A DNA stretch of 64,000 bases from an uncultured Sulfolobales archaeon. GTDB lineage: Archaea > Thermoproteota > Thermoprotei_A > Sulfolobales > Acidilobaceae. The DNA lies in the NCBI GenBank assembly GCA_937921695.1, contig CAKZTZ010000005.1, forward strand, positions 1-64,000, written 5' to 3'. Of the stretch, positions 57,725 through 64,000 are shown in pieces. Both the position numbers and the translations under genes were made by a program. Position 1 is the stretch's first letter. Each line of letters begins with the position of its first letter. The notes beneath the pieces are model-generated. The model was not told the DNA's origin. It was given only the letters and a program-made list of their open reading frames with translations, and searched no databases.

Positions 57725-58072
57725 TTAGAGGAATAGAAAAGTTAAAGCCAAAAACATCATTAACATTGAAGCAGCCCACGCTATAACCCTGTAAATGTAG
57801 AGTAGAATTTTTAGGAACACATTAAGCCCCCCATACTTCCCATATAGAGACTCGGCTACAACTATGACATGAATACACCCAACTATCACTAGGTAATTAG
57901 CGACCAGCTCTAAGTGGATTAGAGAGCACATAGCATACTCTCCCATCAACCCCAAGGTTAAAGCCCCCACTAGGCTCTCAGACTTCATGCAATAGCCTGA
58001 GAGGGCTGCTAGGAACGCTAGAGGTGCTAACAGTATTCCAGTTACAGCTACTAGGAAGGCTATTATGCTCAA
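57725..58072 (-). CDS. small multi-TM membrane protein
   Basis: Hydrophobic 115 aa. Confidence 0.4.
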   Translation of the reverse strand: MSIIAFLVAVTGILLAPLAFLAALSGYCMKSESLVGALTLGLMGEYAMCSLIHLELVANYLVIVGCIHVIVVAESLYGKYGGLNVFLKILLYIYRVIAWAASMLMMFLALTFLFL

Positions 58073-58116
58073 GGCTTGTCCCCGCTGGATTTAAACTCCA
58101 GGCTTAGCTAAAATAT

Positions 58117-58950
58117 ATGGGGGCTACTCTTATGGTTTCTCGCAGGTTTTTCATAGCAGGCCTTACAGCTTCCATACTAGCTTCCCTAGGAATACTTCCT
58201 GCTGTGCTCGCGGCCGCTAGAAAGTCTAGGCCTGAAGGTTATACTGGCGATAGCTATTATAGGGTTGAAGGCGGCTCTATAGACTTGCCTATGCCCTCTC
58301 TCGACGGCCCCTTGAGCCTTGAGAAGTCCCTAGCTTATAGGAGGAGTATTAGAGAGTATACTGGAGAGCCTTTAAAGCTAGAAGAGCTATCCCAAATACT
58401 CTGGGCTTCTTATGGTGTTAGCGAGGTTAAATACGGCTTCAAGACCACCCCCAGCGCCGGCGCCACATATCCGTTGAACGTTTACGCTGTCATATACCCG
58501 GGTGGTGTAGCGACTTCAACCGGGGAGTTTATTGAGGAAGGCTCATATATTTACAAGCCCGAAGCCCATAGGCTTACACTAGTTAAAAAGGGGGACATGT
58601 CAAGGGAGCTGTACAAGGCGTGCCTAGAGCAGGAGTGGGTGTTAGAAGCTAAAACATCAATAGTTATAACGGCTACCTATGAGAGGACTACAAGAAGATA
58701 TGGGAATAGGGGTGTGAGATACGTTCTAATAGAAGTAGGCCACGCAGGCCAAAACATATACTTGCAAGCTACAGCCTTAGGGCTGGCAACAGTAGCAATA
58801 GGAGCTTTCTACGACGATCGCGTTAGGGAAATAATAGGGGCGGGCGAGGCGGAACACCCTCTCTATGTAATGCCCCTGGCGAGGCCAGCCCGTAAACATC
58901 AGATTAGGGGGGAGGAGCTTAAAGCGTACATAGAGAGGCATAGAAGGTAA
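58117..58950 (+). CDS. SagB-type nitroreductase-family protein with Tat-like signal
   Basis: SRRFFIAGLTASILASLG; RRSIREYTGEPLKLEELSQILWASYGV, TTPSAGATYPLNVYAV. Confidence 0.88.
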   Translation: MGATLMVSRRFFIAGLTASILASLGILPAVLAAARKSRPEGYTGDSYYRVEGGSIDLPMPSLDGPLSLEKSLAYRRSIREYTGEPLKLEELSQILWASYGVSEVKYGFKTTPSAGATYPLNVYAVIYPGGVATSTGEFIEEGSYIYKPEAHRLTLVKKGDMSRELYKACLEQEWVLEAKTSIVITATYERTTRRYGNRGVRYVLIEVGHAGQNIYLQATALGLATVAIGAFYDDRVREIIGAGEAEHPLYVMPLARPARKHQIRGEELKAYIERHRR

Positions 58951-59158
58951 ACCAGTATTCTCGATAGCAGTGGTGTGAGCACCGTGTATGCTTTAAAGTT
59001 CAAACGCTATAGCCTGGAATGTTTTAAGGCGGTATGGGCTCGACGTTAACACGCCACTCTATCTTGCATAATCTTCGGGGTTAAGTTTTAAGGTGTCCTC
59101 ATGACGTGCATGGCATTATTTAACCTTTGGACCTAGCTGGGGGGCTCGGTGTTCGGGT

Positions 59159-59602
59159 TTGACTAAATATAGGGTTGCTATAGCTAGTACTTCTGAAGGC
59201 GTAATATATCCTGGGCATTTCGCCCATGCTATGGCGTTTTACGTCTACGATTTTGATGGTGATAGTGGTAGTTTTGCTTTTGTAGAGGAGAGGGGTAATC
59301 CTTTAGGTTCTGTTCCCGATGTTGATGTTGAGGGAGGGCGTGGGCATGTTGTTGAAGGAGTCCCTCTCCGCGGGCCTGATAAGTATGAGTGGCTTAGGAG
59401 TAATGTTTTAAGCGATGCTGACGTTGTCATCGCCGCTGATGCATGCCAGACTAGCTACATGGTTTTCACAGGTAAAGGTGTTAGGCTCATATTTACAGAT
59501 GCTGGGATCCCCGTTGAAGATCTTGTAGCCTATATTGAAATGAAGTCTAAAGAGTTTAAAGAAATCATAGAGAGATACTTTGAAGAGGAGGAGTCAAGCT
59601 AG
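59159..59602 (+). CDS. NifX/NifB-like dinitrogenase iron-molybdenum cofactor domain protein
   Basis: YRVAIASTSEGVIYPGHFAHAMAFYVYDFD...ADVVIAADACQTS. Confidence 0.75.
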   Translation: MTKYRVAIASTSEGVIYPGHFAHAMAFYVYDFDGDSGSFAFVEERGNPLGSVPDVDVEGGRGHVVEGVPLRGPDKYEWLRSNVLSDADVVIAADACQTSYMVFTGKGVRLIFTDAGIPVEDLVAYIEMKSKEFKEIIERYFEEEESS

Positions 59603-60898
59603 CTCCTCCACAGCTCTACCAGCACTCTCAACACCCCTAACATACCAGGCTATTGAGGCTGCGAGGCCGAGGAGCCAGAGTATTATAGCCCACGCTATGA
59701 AGCCCTGCGCTGACAGTAAGAGTTGCGAGTATACTGTAAGCGCCCCAGCTATCCCTGTAAGGCTCACGAGGAACCCTACTATGGAAGCCCTCACGCCCGT
59801 AGGGAACATCTCGCTTTGAAGCACACTAATAGAGCCCCAAGCCCACTCTGAGAATATGAGGTTTAAGAATAGTAATGTAAAGAACGGCACCAGGGCTACA
59901 ATATTGTGGAATAAAGCTACGAGTATCACAGTAGTGAAGCCTCCAAGGAATGCTAGGAGCACGGAGAGCCTCCTAACCCTATCAATTAAAGGTAGTAGGA
60001 GGAAAGCTCCAACAGAGGCTCCCATGTTAGCTGTAAAAATAACCAAGGGGGCCATCTCAACGCCGAAAGAGAACCCTCTAGCGTAGGGGGTATAGTAGGC
60101 TAGCATTCCATAGGTTACATATTGCGCTACAGTAACTACAGCTAAAACTATTATCCTAAAGGGGTATTTGGAGAAAGCCTCCCTCAAACTTATACTCTGC
60201 TCGGGAGGTAGCTTGAAAGAGATAGGAGCTTCTGGAGAAGCGAACTTCCCTATGATAGTTTCAGCTTCCCTAACTCTACCTTTAATAACTAGCCATCTAA
60301 CACTTTCAGGAAGTGCTAGCCTCGAGAACCCCACAACTAGGGCTGTGCCTAGAGCTGAGAGGAGTAGGAGTCTAACTTGAAGTATAGGATCCTCATATAT
60401 GAGAGCATAAACTAGTGCAGCCCCCGCTATTAAAGCCGCCCCCACGTTCCAAAAGTTAGTAGCTATCATTAAGGCTTTACCCCTATGAACTTTAGGAGTT
60501 AACTCAGCCATAGCAGCATAGGCTGCCCCAAACTCCCCTCCTATGCCGAACGTCATTACACTTGTTAGTATGAGGAATAATAGGGGGTTTTCATATAAGA
60601 AGAATAATAGTATTAAGGCTCCAGCTTCGAGGGTGAGGGCTACGGCAAATATAAGCCTCCTCCCATAAACGTCGGCAAGCCTCCCCAGGGTTAGGGCTCC
60701 AATCCACTCTGCCAGGAGATTTACTGCTAAAACATGTATAGCTATGTCTGGGGCTATTATGTAAGCTAGTAGGGGTGCTATGCTGAACATTACACCGTCT
60801 AGGAAATAGTTTAAGGATACTATTATGAATAGCTTCCAGTGCTCTAAACTCCAGCGGGCTGAGTCTAAGATCTCGGTGAACTTTACAGGCTTACTCAA
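59594..60898 (-). CDS. MFS transporter (sugar-porter-like)
   Basis: 12-TM; GRLADVYGRRLIFAVALTLEAGA, LPESVRWLVIKGR. Confidence 0.9.
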   Translation of the reverse strand: MSKPVKFTEILDSARWSLEHWKLFIIVSLNYFLDGVMFSIAPLLAYIIAPDIAIHVLAVNLLAEWIGALTLGRLADVYGRRLIFAVALTLEAGALILLFFLYENPLLFLILTSVMTFGIGGEFGAAYAAMAELTPKVHRGKALMIATNFWNVGAALIAGAALVYALIYEDPILQVRLLLLSALGTALVVGFSRLALPESVRWLVIKGRVREAETIIGKFASPEAPISFKLPPEQSISLREAFSKYPFRIIVLAVVTVAQYVTYGMLAYYTPYARGFSFGVEMAPLVIFTANMGASVGAFLLLPLIDRVRRLSVLLAFLGGFTTVILVALFHNIVALVPFFTLLFLNLIFSEWAWGSISVLQSEMFPTGVRASIVGFLVSLTGIAGALTVYSQLLLSAQGFIAWAIILWLLGLAASIAWYVRGVESAGRAVEELA

Positions 60899-60964
60899 TC
60901 GTGTCAGCCTCTAGCTAAAACTTTAATAACTTTGTTTATAAATATTTCTATAACTGGGTTAGGC

Positions 60965-61975
60965 ATGTTGATATCCCCCTTAGAGTTTGTAGCTAAGCGC
61001 GTCACACCTTACATTAGGGGTCTCATAGCTATTCAGCTTGTGGAGGGAGGGTTCAGCCAGCCTAGGGTTGCTTCCCTCCTAGGCGTATCTCAACCTATGA
61101 TATCTAAGTATTTAAAGTATGGGGTTGAAGGTTTGCTTAGAAAGCTTGAAGAGGCTGGCATTGACAGGTCTGAGGCCCTCGCTATAGCTAAGAGTCTAGC
61201 TTTAAGGCTTGTTGAGAGTAGGGCTGAAACACTCCAAGCCCTAGCTGTCATAGAGTTTTCGCTGCTAGCCCGCGGTGTCATATGTAATGGGTATGTTAAA
61301 GCCACGAGGATCCCCGAAGCTTGCAAAGTGCTTAACATATACCATGAAGCTGGAGACCCTTACATAGCTGAGGTTGAACACGCGTATAGGGAGATGGCTT
61401 CAATAAAGGGGATAAGCAGGCTGATCCCAGAAGTTGGGAGTAACATTGTGGTTCTGAGGAGAGACGCTAAGAGCATAGTGGAGGCCGTAGCGTTCCCCGG
61501 GAGGATAATCAAGGTGAATGACTCCCTAACAGCTGTAGGTAGACCCTCATATGGGGGGAGTAGGTTCATGGCGACAATGGTTTTAGAAGCGGCAAGACTC
61601 TGGGGTAAATACAGGGCCGCTATAGCTGCTAAGAGGGATGAGAGGCTCCTCGAAGCCCTTAAAAGCCTAGGCTTGAATGTTTGCGAGTTCACACCTAAGA
61701 GGGGGCTGGAAAAATATTTCGAGGATTTAAGGAGGGCTATGGAAGCGCAAGGGAAACCTTGCGACATCATAGACGATCGTGGAGGCCCGGGAATAGAGCC
61801 TATAACATATATACTGGCGCCGTCAGCGGCTGAAGCTGTGAGTATTCTGAGAGAAGCTGTGAGGATATTCTACTCCTCCAAGACCCCCTCTAAGTCTATG
61901 AGCCTTGAAAGCGCTAAGTTTGAAGCTTCTGAAAGCTCCCCCCTAGACACGCTAGCCTCCTCTAGGGGCCCATAA
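60965..61975 (+). CDS. HTH-ThiN regulator (ThiR-like; ORF track start 60932)
   Basis: QPRVASLLGVSQPMISKYLKYG HTH; C-terminal ThiN-like FPGRIIKVNDSLTAVGRPSYGGSRFMATMVLEA...DDRGGPGIEPITYILAPSA. Confidence 0.88.
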   Translation: MLISPLEFVAKRVTPYIRGLIAIQLVEGGFSQPRVASLLGVSQPMISKYLKYGVEGLLRKLEEAGIDRSEALAIAKSLALRLVESRAETLQALAVIEFSLLARGVICNGYVKATRIPEACKVLNIYHEAGDPYIAEVEHAYREMASIKGISRLIPEVGSNIVVLRRDAKSIVEAVAFPGRIIKVNDSLTAVGRPSYGGSRFMATMVLEAARLWGKYRAAIAAKRDERLLEALKSLGLNVCEFTPKRGLEKYFEDLRRAMEAQGKPCDIIDDRGGPGIEPITYILAPSAAEAVSILREAVRIFYSSKTPSKSMSLESAKFEASESSPLDTLASSRGP

Positions 61976-62604
61976 GCCTCCTCTAGAGCCCGGTATAGAG
62001 CCTTTAAAGCCTCCTTCAAGTTAACCCCGGCTATGTCCATTAAGTTTCCCGGGTTATACTTAGAGCTCGTAACCTCCCCCTTGAGGACTCTGTCAAGCCT
62101 AGGTTTTATGAGTGCTTTCAAAGCCTCAATGTTAGAAGATACTAGGAGTGTTGAATGTACAAGGTAGCCTCCCCCCCTTAAAGCTGCGGCCGTCCCTGAA
62201 ACTTTATAGTTGTTCACCACAACGTCGTTCCCGTTCTCCACATGGGCTTCAACTCCTAGGAATTTAAGAGCCCCTACTATGATACTTGTAGCTTCACCGT
62301 AAACTTCATCTAGTCTCTTCACGTTGGGGGAGCTCCTTATAATTGACACGTTTAAATTTCCATAGTCATGGTAGACGGCGCCCCCACCGCTCACCCTCCT
62401 AACTACTGGCACCCCCATCCTGGCAGCTTCTCTACACCTAACTTCCTCGCAAGGCTTCAGACCATAGCCTATGACTATTGAAGGCGGGTTTATCCATATC
62501 CTCACAACATCCCCTCTCAAACCCCTCCTAACTCTTTCTAGAAGGACTTCCTCTAGTGCAACATTAACGGAGGGGCTGGGGTGATTGTATTTTATTATTT
62601 CCAC
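61870..62604 (-). CDS. lipoate-protein ligase A-like protein
   Basis: PPSIVIGYGLKPCEEV, VVRRVSGGGAVYHDYGNLNVSII, YKVSGTAAALRGGGYLVHSTLL. Confidence 0.9.
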   Translation of the reverse strand: MEIIKYNHPSPSVNVALEEVLLERVRRGLRGDVVRIWINPPSIVIGYGLKPCEEVRCREAARMGVPVVRRVSGGGAVYHDYGNLNVSIIRSSPNVKRLDEVYGEATSIIVGALKFLGVEAHVENGNDVVVNNYKVSGTAAALRGGGYLVHSTLLVSSNIEALKALIKPRLDRVLKGEVTSSKYNPGNLMDIAGVNLKEALKALYRALEEAYGPLEEASVSRGELSEASNLALSRLIDLEGVLEE

Positions 62605-63434
62605 TTCTCCTCTACAGCCCCCCTAAGGTTCCACTCGTCTCTAGAATATTTCACCTTATAGAGTTCTAGGGCTAGGCTGAGCTCTTCCGGGGAGAGGCTT
62701 GACCTGAAGAATTCTCTATAGCCTAAAGCCTCCCTGAAACCTTCACTTAGAGCTTCAATTATCGAGCTTAGAGGGATATCGCCTAGGATATCCCTTAAAC
62801 CGGTGACACTCCCTCCAGGTTTAATGTTCTCTGAGCTCTCAACGTTTATCACTGAAGTGGAAACTATAGGGTCGTATGATAAGAGTAGGGTTCCATGTTG
62901 GAGTAGGGCCCCCCAACTCCTCCTCTGAGCACTCCCTGAAACCTTCCTACCCCCAACTAGGACGTCGCTAGACCCTGGGTTAACATAACAGTAGTTACTG
63001 GAACCAGGCTCCCCTAAGCCTCTAACCCCAGCTTCCAACCCTAGCCTCTTCACAGCTAGGGCTACCCCCCCAGCTATCCTTGCCGCTGATGAAGTCACAT
63101 CTAGGGTGTAGAGTTCGTGGCTGCTTGGAAGGACTATACTGTATGTTACTTCCCCATCTTGGGGGTGTAATAGGGCTGCCCCCCCAGTCGGCCTCCTCAC
63201 TAGCTTGAACCCCAGCCTATTTATTGCCTCCATGTTTACGGCTCTCAACACTTCCTGCCCCCTGCCTAGGCTGACCCCGCTGGGTAGCCACATGTAAAGC
63301 CTTAGCGTGTCGTAGCCTACTTGGTGTCTAAGCCTTGCTAGAGCTTCATCTATAGCCATGTTCATCTGGGGGTCTCTAGGGCCGTCAACTATGACTCTGA
63401 GGAGGCTCAACGCCCACCGCCTTGAGGGCAGCAT
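62595..63434 (-). CDS. second lipoate-protein ligase/octanoyltransferase-like protein
   Basis: [59 protein letters not shown]. Confidence 0.9.
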   Translation of the reverse strand: MLPSRRWALSLLRVIVDGPRDPQMNMAIDEALARLRHQVGYDTLRLYMWLPSGVSLGRGQEVLRAVNMEAINRLGFKLVRRPTGGAALLHPQDGEVTYSIVLPSSHELYTLDVTSSAARIAGGVALAVKRLGLEAGVRGLGEPGSSNYCYVNPGSSDVLVGGRKVSGSAQRRSWGALLQHGTLLLSYDPIVSTSVINVESSENIKPGGSVTGLRDILGDIPLSSIIEALSEGFREALGYREFFRSSLSPEELSLALELYKVKYSRDEWNLRGAVEEKWK

Positions 63435-64000
63435 AATAAGCTTCCCTAGCTTTATATGATGTCCTAGCTAGGGGGTGGGCTACTACATATGAGAACCCTA
63501 AGCTATAAGCTGTTTTCTCGAGTTCAGAATACTCTGTTAGCGTGTACATTTTAACTAGAGGGTAGTGTTTTGGGCTGGGCCTCAAATACTGGGAGAGCAC
63601 TAGTATGTCAACGCCGGCCCCCCTCAAGTCCCTCATAGCTTCAACAACTTCCTCGAAGCCCTCCCCGAAACCTAGGAGTATTGAAGATTTAGTTATGAGC
63701 CTCGGGTTAAACTTCTTAGCATAGCTTAAAACCCTAAGGCTCTGATCATAGCTGGCCCTCCAATCCCTAACTTTAGGCGTAAGCCTCCTAACAGTCTCAA
63801 TGTTATGAGCTAAAACGTCGGGGCCGGCGTCAACCACATTCTTTAAAGCTCCGAGATCCCCCTGGAAGTCCGGTATTAGAACTTCAACTTTAACCCCCCG
63901 GTTAACACTCTTAACAGCCCTAATAGTATCGGCGAAATGACTAGCACCCCCATCAGGCAAGTCGTCTCTATCAACAGAAGTTATAGTAACATAGTCTAAC
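63385..64000 (-). CDS. lipA: lipoyl synthase, 5' end beyond window
   Basis: [24 protein letters not shown] readable to window edge; [44 protein letters not shown]. Confidence 0.93.
   Translation of the reverse strand, partial: LDYVTITSVDRDDLPDGGASHFADTIRAVKSVNRGVKVEVLIPDFQGDLGALKNVVDAGPDVLAHNIETVRRLTPKVRDWRASYDQSLRVLSYAKKFNPRLITKSSILLGFGEGFEEVVEAMRDLRGAGVDILVLSQYLRPSPKHYPLVKMYTLTEYSELEKTAYSLGFSYVVAHPLARTSYKAREAYYAALKAVGVEPPQSHS

Noticed and set aside
1-64000. CRISPR array or integrated virus
   Set aside because: No regularly spaced identical repeats and no integrase, capsid or terminase-like genes seen in the window.

Overview
The window looks like chromosomal DNA from a hyperthermophilic crenarchaeote (inferred from gene content: split ThrRS editing protein, archaeal ribosomal proteins, RadA/HerA/Mre11/Rad50, XPD, Fen1, archaeal tRNAs including an intron-containing tRNA-Pro). 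Most of it is compact housekeeping gene clusters on both strands. Accessory or unusual regions are: (a) the left edge, with an AT-rich restriction/methyltransferase-like 3' end followed by about 700 bp of ORF-poor, relic-like DNA and a candidate C/D-box sRNA; (b) a roughly 5 kb block (about 23.6-28.74 kb) between the two subunits of an aconitase-X/phosphomevalonate dehydratase, holding two full paralogs of an unrecognised secreted/membrane family, a decayed third copy, repeated promoter DNA, a vestige of the aconitase-X 3' end, and a heptad/hendecad coiled-coil membrane protein; (c) an adjacent pair of unrecognised proteins with RuvC-like and PD-(D/E)XK-like motifs (29.87-31.80 kb). By eye, many genes also change from G/T-rich at their 5' ends to A/C-rich at their 3' ends on the coding strand. 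No database searches or computations were run; family calls are from motif recognition.
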